Assembly: GCA_041890515.1 (NCBI GenBank)
Contig: JASDWX010000035.1
Coordinates: 19,637-83,636, forward strand
Reading direction: 5' to 3'
DNA: 64,000 nt
Origin: Colwellia_A sp041890515
GTDB lineage: Bacteria > Pseudomonadota > Gammaproteobacteria > Enterobacterales > Alteromonadaceae
Part shown: piece by piece, positions 28,237 through 37,533 of the stretch
Layout of the letters: every line of letters starts with the position of its first letter
Position numbering within the stretch: the first letter of the stretch is position 1
Translations under genes and position numbers: made by a program
Notes under the pieces: model-generated
Seen by the model: only the letters and a program-made list of their open reading frames with translations
Databases searched by the model: none
What the model was told of the DNA's origin: nothing

Positions 28237-29208
28237 TTAAAACACATCATCCGGAATACGTTTTTTATCCAGTATCACTGTCACAATATCTTCAGTTAGC
28301 ACTTTGATAGCTGCTTTATTTGTTCCTTGGTGAGCATCCCAATTTATCTTACTAAGCTGTTGCAAGGTATCTTCAAAAGAACTTATTTTATAATTTGTAT
28401 GATTTAAATAAGTTACATGAGAAATATCGGTAAATGCTGCAAATATCGCTTGAAAAAAAGCGGCATTAGACATTTTTTTATTATCACCAAATATATCAAC
28501 AAGAACAGATTCTAAACCAATCAGAAAATTTATGATAAGCTTTTGTCTTTGCTCTAATTTATTATAAGTATTTAATGGGTTTTTTGTTAATAGCGGTTTG
28601 ATGGCATTTTGAAAAGCTACATGTGATATCTTTCCGCTTGTACTTTTAGTTCTTGCCATTTTTCCAGATAACGGTGATTTAACGTCATTGTCTACAGAAT
28701 CAAATAATTTTTTTAGAATAAACTCTTCGCTATCTTCTTCTGCACTAAATTTTTCCAGTTCTAATCTGAGAGTTTTAGGCACCCCCATCTGAAAACCATT
28801 TACATCTAAAAAGTATTGTACTTCTGTCGGTTTATCTAAACCAAAGAATATACATACAGGTAAATAGATATCACTTTCGGCCTGATATGCGCCATATAGT
28901 CTATGCTGTCCATCTATAACTAAAAGTGAGGCTGATGAAGTATCTAATGTTAATTCATTAGTTGCTTCATCATAAATAACTTGTTTTTGAGTCGAGCTTA
29001 ATATAAGTGACCCTGGGATCACCTTCCCTTCATTCAAATATTGAGCTATCTTTTTTACTCTTCCATTACCTAAAATTCTTTGGTAGCCAACTTCAGGAGA
29101 CTCTTCTGCGCGAGTGACTGCTGTTAATGGAAATAGCTCCTTCGCTTTAAAGGATGCCAAGAAATATTCTGAATCGTTGTAACTAACTTTAATTGCTTTT
29201 ATTTTCAT
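28237..29208 (-). CDS. DGQHR-domain protein (DndB-like paralogue)
   Basis: The 323 aa protein has LVIDGQHRLYGAYQ, with DGQHR at residues 99-103, and LAQYL/YFLDVNG-type flanks common in DGQHR and ParB-like proteins. It is clearly diverged from DndB at 22297-23385 and carries a longer helical C-terminus (about 190-323). It may be a second regulator or the sensor of a separate defence pair with the gene downstream. DGQHR proteins often occur in defence islands. Molecular function is not known. Confidence 0.8.
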   Translation of the reverse strand: MKIKAIKVSYNDSEYFLASFKAKELFPLTAVTRAEESPEVGYQRILGNGRVKKIAQYLNEGKVIPGSLILSSTQKQVIYDEATNELTLDTSSASLLVIDGQHRLYGAYQAESDIYLPVCIFFGLDKPTEVQYFLDVNGFQMGVPKTLRLELEKFSAEEDSEEFILKKLFDSVDNDVKSPLSGKMARTKSTSGKISHVAFQNAIKPLLTKNPLNTYNKLEQRQKLIINFLIGLESVLVDIFGDNKKMSNAAFFQAIFAAFTDISHVTYLNHTNYKISSFEDTLQQLSKINWDAHQGTNKAAIKVLTEDIVTVILDKKRIPDDVF

Positions 29209-29224
29209 TTAATATTCTCTAATT

Positions 29225-29230
29225 ATTATA
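29225..29230 (-). promoter_or_regulatory. Candidate -10 box for the DGQHR pair
   Basis: The minus strand carries a perfect TATAAT 17 bases upstream of the 29208 start. The -35 region is poor (AAAATT at 17 bases), so strength or activator need is uncertain. Confidence 0.35.
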
Positions 29231-29294
29231 CTTAGTAATCTTTAGCTAATTTTTTAAGCTGTAATATTTATTATCTTATTGACAAGGTAAGATT

Positions 29295-29327
29295 AAAAAA
29301 AATTAACCGCCAAGATAAAAGCGTTAA
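29295..29327 (-). terminator. Rho-independent terminator after the restriction operon
   Basis: On the minus strand TTAACGC (29327-29321) pairs with GCGGTTAA (29310-29303), with one bulge, followed by T8 (29302-29295). It closes the five-gene operon that reads leftward from 37.4 kb. Confidence 0.65.
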
Positions 29328-29418
29328 CGATCATTGGTAATTAGTTTTCTCTTTTAAATTTCAATGGACTTATTAACACGTTTTCTAAGTTCATTGAATC
29401 TCGATGTTACTATCTTTT

Positions 29419-29523
29419 TTAAGAATGTTTCATAGAAATCATTTGAGTTCTAAATTGTTCTATTACTTCAGCAAGTTTAGCTGGCCTTTGTAAGCAACTT
29501 ATAATGTCTCCTATAAATTTCAT
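29419..29523 (-). CDS. Small 34 aa ORF coupled to the multi-HTH gene
   Basis: Its ATG overlaps the stop of the 1065 aa gene as ATGA. The start MKFIGDIISCLQRPAKLAEV then reaches a TAA at 29419. A terminator follows about 90 bases later. It may be a real micropeptide or the stub of a longer gene lost by deletion. No homologue is recognised. Confidence 0.3.
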   Translation of the reverse strand: MKFIGDIISCLQRPAKLAEVIEQFRTQMISMKHS

Positions 29524-32500
29524 TTATTATTGTTTTCCCACAATCGAGAAGATGCATTATACTTCCCTCCTTCTTTGATTAATAAATTAGTCACTGAATT
29601 ATCCACCTCTAATTCCGTTAAAGCCTCTACTTGAGCATGTATCTCGACTATAGTCATAGGTCTATACATACCTTCTAATACCTTTCTGATAGCTTGAGAA
29701 TAATTAATGCGTCTAACATCTTCCCCCCAATCTGACAATCCTAAAAACATTGCTCTACCTAGGAAAAATCGGTTATCTCGTTGAGCTAAATTCAACAATG
29801 CATAACTAGAAGTTTCATTTGGATCCAATTGGTAAGATGATAAGCATTGTGACACTTCAGAGACATGAATTCCTTTTTGAGAGTCAGAGAGATAATTAAA
29901 AATAGCATCAAGTTTATGATTATTACTTTCTTCTGTTCCACCAATATCTCGATCTATTAGCCCCCAAGTATCTGGAGCTACTAGAATCATTCTATCAGTA
30001 GGTTGTAGTTGTAAGTCTTCGTGAACTCCTCTAATTTCCCTGAGCTTTTCTTTTATCTCAACTCCTTTCAAAGCCCGTCCTGAATCTTCGAGTATTTTGG
30101 TAAAAGCATCCGCCATATCAACCCGGTCTGTCGATGATTGACCTGAATCAGTCCTAGCCCAAACATTTTTATTTAAATAAGTTAATTTTTCAGAACTTTC
30201 TAATACCATATTTAAAATGTATTGATTAAGATCTTTAGGCAAGGCAGGAAATTTTTCTTGTAATAATTTCAAAAATTCAGTCGCATGCCATTGTTTCATC
30301 AACGGTCCATTATAAGTTAATGTTTCTACAACTACTCTTAAATGTTGGCAAGTGCCTTCAGAGATAGGATTAAAATGAGGTAATCCATACACTCCTCTAT
30401 CAAATAACTTAGCTCCAACTTTGTGAAGACATGAATTAACCTGAGGGGCTGTAACTTTCTTACCAAATTGCTTGCAAACTCGATCTGCAATAACGCTAAA
30501 ATGAAGAGGAGATTCGGCTTGATGCAACACACCGAGCGTTGCAGAAACTAATGTTTTACCATAGGAAATTAAAATTTCTTTTTCTGAAGTAGATTTTTCA
30601 AAAACTAACATTTCAGAAAACGTGCCCCACAATAAAGGGTACAGTTCACTTGCACCCTTTTCGTCTAAGGAAGCTTTCAATGTTAATGTTATATCAGACT
30701 TAGTCCACGTATGTTCATTAGCCTTAGATCTTAACGATTTTCTGTAACTGGATATCATAGTGTCCCAATCGTCCTGATGTATACGAGAAATAACCATTGC
30801 GCCATCAATTTTAATCAAGCGGATCTCATTTTCAGAGAATAATTCTATAATTGCAGCTAAGTGCTGATAATTCCCTATAAATCCGGTAAACCAGTTATCT
30901 TCGATTTCTAACATTTCCAAATATAAAGGTTGTTCACGATTAACTAACAATTCACCTATTTTGATTGCGATACAATCATCCCAATACTCAGTAGTTAAAA
31001 TTTTCTCAATATTCTTCTTCTGTATTTGGCGAATCCGTTCACGAGTGACTCCTATGATTACTCCAACTTCTTCTAATGTTTTTACTGGTTCTTGGTACCC
31101 TGTTCTATATTCAATAACTTGACGTGCATTCTCTTTCAACTTGGAAATTGAGTTTTCAAAATGTTGCTTTAAAGATACCTTTGATACTTCGTCCAAACTA
31201 GAATTTTCATTTGAACTATTTTTATCATTTTGATTATTTATAAGTGAAGCCTTATTTAGTATATTTTCCGTTTCTGCTAATAATAAATTACATAAATCAA
31301 TAGCAGATTTCTTTCCAAAATTGGGCCATTTCAGCATTTCAACGAGTCTATATACTTTTGCTTCATTCAAAGTGTAAATGTTTTGAATATTAAAAGCATT
31401 TACAGTGCGTACAGGTAAATCAAGAATATTCAAATTTGTATTTAAGACTTCTGAAGGTAAAATATCTAAAATTTTGTCTAATTCTGAATGATCAACTTTA
31501 TCTTTTAATAACTTAAAACGGATTAAATCTAATGAATTAATATATTTAGTGGATAGTTTATTTCTATTTAATAAATATGACATATCATCGAATATAGAAT
31601 GCCCCGCTAACTCACTATAAATGCCAGGTTCCAATTCCTGCAATAAATCGATCCAGTTTTGCTCAAGATGAAGTCGGAACACATCTTCTATATAAATAAA
31701 AATTGAACTACACAAATCTTTCAATGAATTAAGACCAAATTTTGGCCAACTAAGTAGTTGACTGATTCTAAAATTCACTAACATGGATAGGCTTCTAACT
31801 TTTTGATCTTTGAATACATTATTTATTCTTACCGAAAACCCTAATGTTTCGATATCTTCACATAGTACTGAATAAGGTAATATCTCTAAGACTTCAAATA
31901 TATCGCTATTATCGATAGTGTCTTTTAAAAAATCAAAGCGAAAGAGATCAACTTTATTAACAACTGATTTACTCAGATTAACTCTTAATTTTAAGTAACC
32001 ACTCTCATTGGAAATATTTAGTTTTATTAACTCACTGCTATCACTATTCTTTTGTGCTAAAAATGCATCAAACCAATTTATTTTATACTCACCAGAAGTA
32101 TTTATTGAAGAAAACAATCCACTTTTATGTTTAATAAATAACTTCGTTGAAGATTTCTGTCGGTATTCTGTTCCTTCACAGTGCCTATTTAGCTCTACAT
32201 TTAAAACGTTAATTGGCTTTTTAGCGCCAAACTGAAAAAGATTACGTTCTATGATGTAACCAAAAATTTCTTCTTTAGTCATCGGCCTAACAAGTGATTC
32301 GAGTACTTCAAGCGCGGCTGATGCAATAGTATGGTTACTATCTGCAACTAATGAACTATCGTTACTTGGTTCATCATTGAGATAGTCATCAGTTTTTTCA
32401 ATGTTGTAACCGAACCCTGTTAGAAGTTGAAATAGGGTGAGTTGATTACCTTTATATACAGTTTTTTTACTAGTATTATACTCTGTTGGTAATGACCATT

Positions 32501-32717
32501 TTACACTCGCAGATACGAGTATGTTCCCATGAAAATGCTGTATTTCTTCATAACAGGGTGTTTTAGGACGAATAAATCCGATATGAATTATACCTACCTT
32601 GTCATCTGAATTTTCATTATTCCACAAAGTATAAATTGAGTTTAGCTCTCTATGTACTGTAATATTATCAGCTCTCGTTTCACTAACTATGCAAAAATAC
32701 ATTTTCAAAGTGGACAT
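29520..32717 (-). CDS. 1065 aa protein with HARE-like, RNAP alpha-CTD-like and sigma region 4-like domains
   Basis: Domains seen in order: a HARE-type winged helix (about 132-205; LEVLESLVRPMTKEEIFGYI); two tandem units resembling the RNA polymerase alpha C-terminal domain (about 285-345 and 428-485, the second with LDLPVRTVNAF and LKWPNFGKKSAIDL); a sigma-70 region 4-like helix-turn-helix (about 535-575; TLEEVGVIIGVTRERIRQIQ); another HARE-like unit (about 722-785); and three further winged-helix-like units up to 1065. No nuclease or ATPase motif is visible. It is the last large gene of the operon with the PLD-helicase and DndD-like ATPase. It may read DNA state or block transcription of unmodified DNA, which is inference. 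Start ATG 32717 lies six bases after the preceding gene. Confidence 0.85.
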   Translation of the reverse strand: MSTLKMYFCIVSETRADNITVHRELNSIYTLWNNENSDDKVGIIHIGFIRPKTPCYEEIQHFHGNILVSASVKWSLPTEYNTSKKTVYKGNQLTLFQLLTGFGYNIEKTDDYLNDEPSNDSSLVADSNHTIASAALEVLESLVRPMTKEEIFGYIIERNLFQFGAKKPINVLNVELNRHCEGTEYRQKSSTKLFIKHKSGLFSSINTSGEYKINWFDAFLAQKNSDSSELIKLNISNESGYLKLRVNLSKSVVNKVDLFRFDFLKDTIDNSDIFEVLEILPYSVLCEDIETLGFSVRINNVFKDQKVRSLSMLVNFRISQLLSWPKFGLNSLKDLCSSIFIYIEDVFRLHLEQNWIDLLQELEPGIYSELAGHSIFDDMSYLLNRNKLSTKYINSLDLIRFKLLKDKVDHSELDKILDILPSEVLNTNLNILDLPVRTVNAFNIQNIYTLNEAKVYRLVEMLKWPNFGKKSAIDLCNLLLAETENILNKASLINNQNDKNSSNENSSLDEVSKVSLKQHFENSISKLKENARQVIEYRTGYQEPVKTLEEVGVIIGVTRERIRQIQKKNIEKILTTEYWDDCIAIKIGELLVNREQPLYLEMLEIEDNWFTGFIGNYQHLAAIIELFSENEIRLIKIDGAMVISRIHQDDWDTMISSYRKSLRSKANEHTWTKSDITLTLKASLDEKGASELYPLLWGTFSEMLVFEKSTSEKEILISYGKTLVSATLGVLHQAESPLHFSVIADRVCKQFGKKVTAPQVNSCLHKVGAKLFDRGVYGLPHFNPISEGTCQHLRVVVETLTYNGPLMKQWHATEFLKLLQEKFPALPKDLNQYILNMVLESSEKLTYLNKNVWARTDSGQSSTDRVDMADAFTKILEDSGRALKGVEIKEKLREIRGVHEDLQLQPTDRMILVAPDTWGLIDRDIGGTEESNNHKLDAIFNYLSDSQKGIHVSEVSQCLSSYQLDPNETSSYALLNLAQRDNRFFLGRAMFLGLSDWGEDVRRINYSQAIRKVLEGMYRPMTIVEIHAQVEALTELEVDNSVTNLLIKEGGKYNASSRLWENNNK

Positions 32718-32722
32718 GAAAT

Positions 32723-33115
32723 CTAGCCTTTATCTAATAAGTAGTCAGTTAATGGTAATTCACCTCGTTGCTGTAAATGATCATAAAACTCTTTAATACC
32801 CTGTTCAGCCAATTGCTCTATATAGCCATAAATACTTGTATCATTCGGGCAAGAATCCAAACACTCAACAACTGTAAATAATGTTTTATCAGGATCCAAT
32901 TCACTGACCCTAAATACAGAGTTACTTTTATCGTTGAGCGCAGGTGGTGCTTTATTTTCTTTTATACCTATAGCTACGGCTAAACGGTAAATATCAAACT
33001 TAATTAATTTTACTGTTTCATTTTTGGAATCTAGATCTGGATTTAGTTCAATCAGCAATTCATCAAGTTGCTGGGCGGCTAATGGTGTTAAGCCAATTCT
33101 ACTAGGTTCGTTCAT
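32723..33115 (-). CDS. Hypothetical 130 aa protein of the Dnd-linked restriction operon
   Basis: Not recognised. It is acidic and mostly helical, with a central KFDIYRLAVAIGIKEN segment that resembles DndE-like or small DNA-binding helices only vaguely. The start overlaps the stop of the ATPase gene by one base, implying coupled synthesis and likely a shared complex. Position in the operon is the main support for function in restriction. Confidence 0.75.
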   Translation of the reverse strand: MNEPSRIGLTPLAAQQLDELLIELNPDLDSKNETVKLIKFDIYRLAVAIGIKENKAPPALNDKSNSVFRVSELDPDKTLFTVVECLDSCPNDTSIYGYIEQLAEQGIKEFYDHLQQRGELPLTDYLLDKG

Positions 33116-35097
33116 TAGCTACTCCTTACTATTTGAGATTCTGTTGCTGAGATTCTTTCTATTTGATAGCGAGCACCAATTCGTTCTGCAAAGTTAAACA
33201 AGTCTTTACTTGGATCAATTTCACCTTCATGTACAAGTAAAATAACTTGGTCTGCCATTTTTGGTAAGTATTTAAGAACATTACTTCGGTGTTTTGGATC
33301 TAAACGCCCTAATGGTGTGTCCATAATAATTGGACCTTTTTTTCGAGCAGTTTTATTTAAACCATCGATTAAAGACAATGCGACTATTTGCTCTGCACCA
33401 GCACTACGTTCTTTTAATACTTTTCCTGTATGATCAATAATAGATAGACCATAGTTTTTGTTAATCTCTAAACCTGCATATGTTTTTTCAGTAGTTAATT
33501 CATTAAATGCATTAGAGGCATAATCAGCCACTTGTTCTCTTAAGGCATCTCTTAATTCATCAATACCATCTTTAAATAGAGCTTCTAAATCTTGATATAA
33601 ATTCACTCGGATTGTACTAGATTGCCCCTGGCTACCTGTGCTTTTTGAAATCAATGTTGAAATGTGAGCTTGGGTTTCACCTAGTTTCTTAAAAGACATA
33701 TTTCGGTCTTTAATATCGTTTTCAAGCTTAAACAATTGATTTCCTAATCTATCTTTTTTCTCTCTCTGTCGCATTATCTGATCGGTATCAAAACCTTGTA
33801 TTTCTTCTTCTATATCATCAAGTTCTGTTTCGATCTTAATAATTCCAACTTGCATTTTTCTTTGTTTTGAAACTAATTCACAAATCCTACTGCCTTCATT
33901 ACTCGACTGTATTTTTGAGAGATTATCTATTTGAGAGTTTATGGCTGTAACATCATCAAAATTAACATGTGATAGTTCTGCTTCAGCTTTTAATTCAATA
34001 ACCTTCTTCTCAATACCATCCATTTCTTTTTGTGGAATATCTTGAGTACAAGTCGGGCAAATTGGCATTTCTAAACTTTTATGTAACTCGGATATTTTTG
34101 CATCTAGTACCGCTTTGGCTTTTGTCGCATTTAACAATGAGTCTCTCTTTGTCTTCAAGTTAATTACAAGTGGTTGTACACTTTTGAACAACACATCTTT
34201 CCAAGCCTCTTTAAACTGTTTTCGTTGCTCGTCAGCATCGTATGCCAATTGGGTTTCTATTGTTTCTCGTTTAGCTTTTAATACATCTAATTCGTATTTT
34301 TTCTTTTGAACAGCTTCAGTATTTTTAAGTTGATCTTCGATATCATCGATATGCTTTTGAACTTCACGTTGCTGTATTTCTAAGTCTTTTATATCTTTTT
34401 CAAACGTTGTTTGTTTTGACTCATTTACTCTTTGTTGTTCTGCGTACATTTTTGCATCTGAAGAATTTTTTGCATCTCTAGTTTGAGTTCTTCGCGCATC
34501 CTTGAGTAGAGATGTAAATTCATTTCTTCCATTTACCAACGCGGGGACTCCTAATGCTTGCTCGATATGTTCTTTTATTTTTTCACCTTGCTCGCTTTGC
34601 TCAACAAGTAAATTTTCATACTCTTGCAATAATTCACCATCAAAAAGGAAGAAACGTGAAATTTCTTCGGGTGTGACTTGATTTATTTCATTGACGATTA
34701 GATCTCCTGTAATTACCTCGTTGTCAATTTTAAGGCCAATCGATTCATCAAAATCACCATCATTTTTTGGTACAGAAACATGGCTTTTCTTTTCAATTTG
34801 TCTGCGTAGCTCATAACTTTTATTTTCGTGGGTAAACTTAATCATAATTGACATCGACCAATTATCTTCAGAAGCTGCAATACTATTAATTAAATTTGTA
34901 CGAGGTATCTCTCTTAGATGTCGACCTAACGCTAGTCCATAAAACCCCCAACGAATAGAATTTAAAAAGCTTGTTTTTCCTCTCATATTGTCACCAAACA
35001 GTAACATTACATTTTGAGTTTCGTGCTGAGGGAAATCTATTTTCTGTTCGCCTTTATATGGCATAAAATTATAAATAGTTAACTCTTGCAGTTTCAT
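33115..35097 (-). CDS. DndD/Rad50-like ATPase with a CxxC zinc hook
   Basis: A second SMC-type ATPase, 660 aa. The Walker A GDNMRGKTS is at residues 35-43 and the C-terminal MDTPLGRLDPKHRSNVLKYL at about 585-605 parallels the TPLGRLD of DndD. A long coiled coil is interrupted by CPTC (347-350), a Rad50-style zinc hook that DndD here lacks. It has a G-E-Q variant near the signature (SAGAEQIVALSL). It probably dimerises on DNA and fuels the PLD-helicase or the multi-HTH protein. It shares ATGA overlap with the small gene upstream. Confidence 0.88.
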   Translation of the reverse strand: MKLQELTIYNFMPYKGEQKIDFPQHETQNVMLLFGDNMRGKTSFLNSIRWGFYGLALGRHLREIPRTNLINSIAASEDNWSMSIMIKFTHENKSYELRRQIEKKSHVSVPKNDGDFDESIGLKIDNEVITGDLIVNEINQVTPEEISRFFLFDGELLQEYENLLVEQSEQGEKIKEHIEQALGVPALVNGRNEFTSLLKDARRTQTRDAKNSSDAKMYAEQQRVNESKQTTFEKDIKDLEIQQREVQKHIDDIEDQLKNTEAVQKKKYELDVLKAKRETIETQLAYDADEQRKQFKEAWKDVLFKSVQPLVINLKTKRDSLLNATKAKAVLDAKISELHKSLEMPICPTCTQDIPQKEMDGIEKKVIELKAEAELSHVNFDDVTAINSQIDNLSKIQSSNEGSRICELVSKQRKMQVGIIKIETELDDIEEEIQGFDTDQIMRQREKKDRLGNQLFKLENDIKDRNMSFKKLGETQAHISTLISKSTGSQGQSSTIRVNLYQDLEALFKDGIDELRDALREQVADYASNAFNELTTEKTYAGLEINKNYGLSIIDHTGKVLKERSAGAEQIVALSLIDGLNKTARKKGPIIMDTPLGRLDPKHRSNVLKYLPKMADQVILLVHEGEIDPSKDLFNFAERIGARYQIERISATESQIVRSS

Positions 35098-35294
35098 ATC
35101 AAATTATTTCCTTGCTGTTCTACTACTTGCTCTTCAACAATCGCTTGTATCTTCATTACAGTATTTCTATCTTTATCATATTGATGGTCTTTTTGAACTT
35201 GATAGCACTCTTTAATAAGACTTTCATCTATATTCTTACCAAGTTCAGAGTTTAGTCTCAACAATACTGTTAACGGATCACTTTTATGTTTCAT
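35094..35294 (-). CDS. DNA modification system-associated small protein
   Basis: The 66 aa reading starts at ATG 35294, preceded by GAGGAAG with good spacing inside the end of the helicase gene; a longer in-frame start at 35315 lacks this. The sequence is charged and helical (LTVLLRLNSELGKNID; VMKIQAIVEEQV). Small proteins of this kind are typically found between the helicase and ATPase in phosphorothioation-linked restriction operons. It probably serves as a linker or adaptor, though this is inference. Confidence 0.7.
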   Translation of the reverse strand: MKHKSDPLTVLLRLNSELGKNIDESLIKECYQVQKDHQYDKDRNTVMKIQAIVEEQVVEQQGNNLI

Positions 35295-37401
35295 TACATT
35301 CTTCCTCGATACCATCTGAGTCTAATAGGCCATATTCTTCAGGGTCTATTCCCAGCTCTATTGCTATATTAATTAATTTATTGGAGCCAGATTTATTAAT
35401 GGCTGTTTTTGAAAATTGTATACTCCGTTGAAGCTCACTTTTCAGTAACGATAACTGTCCAGGTTCACTTTCTAAACATAGAGGAACCATAACAGCATCA
35501 TAAATTACTGCTTTATATTTCCCTGGACAGGTTCTTAAAACTCGCCCTCTTCGTTGTATAAATTGACGAGGGTTCTGAGAAGATGCAAGAATAATTGCGT
35601 GGGATATTTTCGGAATATCAACACCTTGATCTAGGCAGCGAATGGAGACCATGATACCACCGAACTTTTTGAACCATTCTAATGAAGCCGCAGCATCACC
35701 TTCCATATTGGTATGATACTCACATGGAGAAAGACCTCTCTTTTCGAGATCTTTTATTACTTCGCCTAGCTGAAACTGATCTTCGCAATAGACTAACCAA
35801 CTTTCACCTTCGGTATAATTATCAATAATTGTTTTTATTGCATATGGAACTTTTGCTGCTGCTTTTTTGGCAATTCTAGCTCTTTGAATTAGCATATTTT
35901 GCAATCTTGCCGAAGGGATAGGTGAACCATTGTCATCCCTTTTTGATCGAGCAAATTCTTTAGATATATCTTTTGTAGCAATTTCCCAATTTTCAGACTC
36001 TTCAACAGTAAACCTTATAGCCTGAGGCAGGTATTCATATTCCACTAATCTACCACTTTTAATAGCGTCTATTAATGTAAATGGTGGTTGTACTATAGGA
36101 CCAAAGTAATCAATTATTTTTTGAGTTCCTATTGGATCACTATATCTCACAGGAGTCGCACTTAAACCTAACTTTTTACCTGCTCGTATTGTTAATGCTT
36201 GTGAATTTTTGTTACTTCCTATCTCATGCACTTCATCTGCAACTACCATAAGGTGGTCACCGTCTGTGAGAGCATCTAGGAAGTCGGATTTGTAAGCTGT
36301 CCCCATCGTTACTAATACAATGCGTTGCCCAAAACCTTCGCCTGGTTGTGTAAAATGTTGCAATCTTCGGTTTTTACGCCATCTAATGTTACCATCTCCA
36401 GCTTTCAGTATTGTCGCTTCGGGGATCTCTTCTTTTATTTCTTCAGCCCATTGCTTATGCAATAACCGATCGGGAACTAAAACAATAGCTACTCCGTCAT
36501 TGGTTAAATGGTCTTTTAAAGCAGTTAAAGCTGTAAATGTTTTACCACTACCTGTTGCATGCTCGAAAATCCCTTTGTAATTCTGATTTTTCCAGGCATC
36601 TAAAGCATCTTTTTGATGAGGTAATGGATTTCTCTTATTTATCGAAGCTGAATATTTTTTCTTTTCTTGTGCATTTCCTAAGGAAAAATAGTCAGTAAGG
36701 TTTTCGGGAATGATTTCATCGATTGAGTTCAAAGCTCTTTCCTCCAGTCTGTTTTTAGCGACCGCTGGAAAATCAATAATTTCTAGTTCTTTAACTTGAT
36801 TTGACCAGAGCTTTTGGAAGTATTCCTTATGACGCTTAACTTGACGTTCATCTCTTCCGCCTTTCCAACTACAAAAAACATCGAGTGATTCGTAGTTTCC
36901 TCGTTCATGCCAACCACTCCAGGTTTCATTAACAGAACCTTTAAAAGAAACTGAAGAATTTCCACCTGTTAAAATACCCAGCTTTTCATGATAAATACCT
37001 GCGGAATTTCTTCTAAATGCAATTTTTACTTCCATGATTTTTAATTTGATTAGTGTAGCCAAAGCTTCGGTATTTTTAATTGCTTTGCTATCACTTAATA
37101 ATGTATCAATAGTATGGAGTATTTCTTGATTAGCTTTATGAATATCACAATCATAGCCTTGTTCTAATGCATCAATATCAGCAGCAGATAATGATGGCGA
37201 ACAGACAAGTTGAATTTTTCCGCCTCTTTTGGCGAAGTTAATAATTTCAGGTCCAATAAGAAGAAATATAGTTGAACTAAAATAGCCAACTGAACGTTGA
37301 TAAGTTTCACTTTGATTTAAACAAGGCAAATAGAAGTCAGCTACTAGGTTTGATTCACCAGTGCGATATTCTTCTTTTAACTCAATGTTATTTAAGCTCA
37401 A
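35284..37401 (-). CDS. PLD-nuclease and DEAD/DEAH helicase fusion, Dnd-linked restriction enzyme
   Basis: The N-terminal 210 residues form a phospholipase D-like nuclease half, with H-x-K at about 141-143 (GIYHEKLGILTGGNSSVSFKG). An SF2 helicase follows with ATGSGKT (about 285-291), DEVH (VVADEVHEIG) and motif VI QFIQRRGRVLR. The architecture matches proteins annotated as DNA phosphorothioation system restriction enzymes. I prefer the TTG start at 37401 because AAGGTG lies six bases upstream, giving 705 aa; GTG 37410 is in frame but has its SD against it. The start overlaps the stop of a 24-codon leader. Confidence 0.88.
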   Translation of the reverse strand: MSLNNIELKEEYRTGESNLVADFYLPCLNQSETYQRSVGYFSSTIFLLIGPEIINFAKRGGKIQLVCSPSLSAADIDALEQGYDCDIHKANQEILHTIDTLLSDSKAIKNTEALATLIKLKIMEVKIAFRRNSAGIYHEKLGILTGGNSSVSFKGSVNETWSGWHERGNYESLDVFCSWKGGRDERQVKRHKEYFQKLWSNQVKELEIIDFPAVAKNRLEERALNSIDEIIPENLTDYFSLGNAQEKKKYSASINKRNPLPHQKDALDAWKNQNYKGIFEHATGSGKTFTALTALKDHLTNDGVAIVLVPDRLLHKQWAEEIKEEIPEATILKAGDGNIRWRKNRRLQHFTQPGEGFGQRIVLVTMGTAYKSDFLDALTDGDHLMVVADEVHEIGSNKNSQALTIRAGKKLGLSATPVRYSDPIGTQKIIDYFGPIVQPPFTLIDAIKSGRLVEYEYLPQAIRFTVEESENWEIATKDISKEFARSKRDDNGSPIPSARLQNMLIQRARIAKKAAAKVPYAIKTIIDNYTEGESWLVYCEDQFQLGEVIKDLEKRGLSPCEYHTNMEGDAAASLEWFKKFGGIMVSIRCLDQGVDIPKISHAIILASSQNPRQFIQRRGRVLRTCPGKYKAVIYDAVMVPLCLESEPGQLSLLKSELQRSIQFSKTAINKSGSNKLINIAIELGIDPEEYGLLDSDGIEEECNET

Positions 37402-37472
37402 AAAATGCACCTTACTGTGAACTTAGTAGATACTGGGTGTGATAAAACTATAGGTTTTTTAGTTAGTCGCAC
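37398..37472 (-). CDS. 24-codon leader ORF upstream of the helicase
   Basis: A GTG at 37472 follows a near-perfect AAGGAGGT, and 24 codons later TGA (37400-37398) overlaps the helicase TTG start as TTGA. The layout fits a leader peptide or translational-coupling cistron. The encoded peptide is basic and has no known relatives that I recognise. Confidence 0.4.
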   Translation of the reverse strand: MRLTKKPIVLSHPVSTKFTVRCIF

Positions 37473-37533
37473 TTTACCTCCTTATAAAGACGGATATCTT
37501 AACTGGATGATAAATAAAGAAATCAATCCAATG

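Noticed and set aside
29520..37401. Naming the operon PbeABCD or DndFGH
   Set aside because: No FtsK/HerA-type DndH or other clear member was recognised, and I could not match all genes to Pbe from memory.
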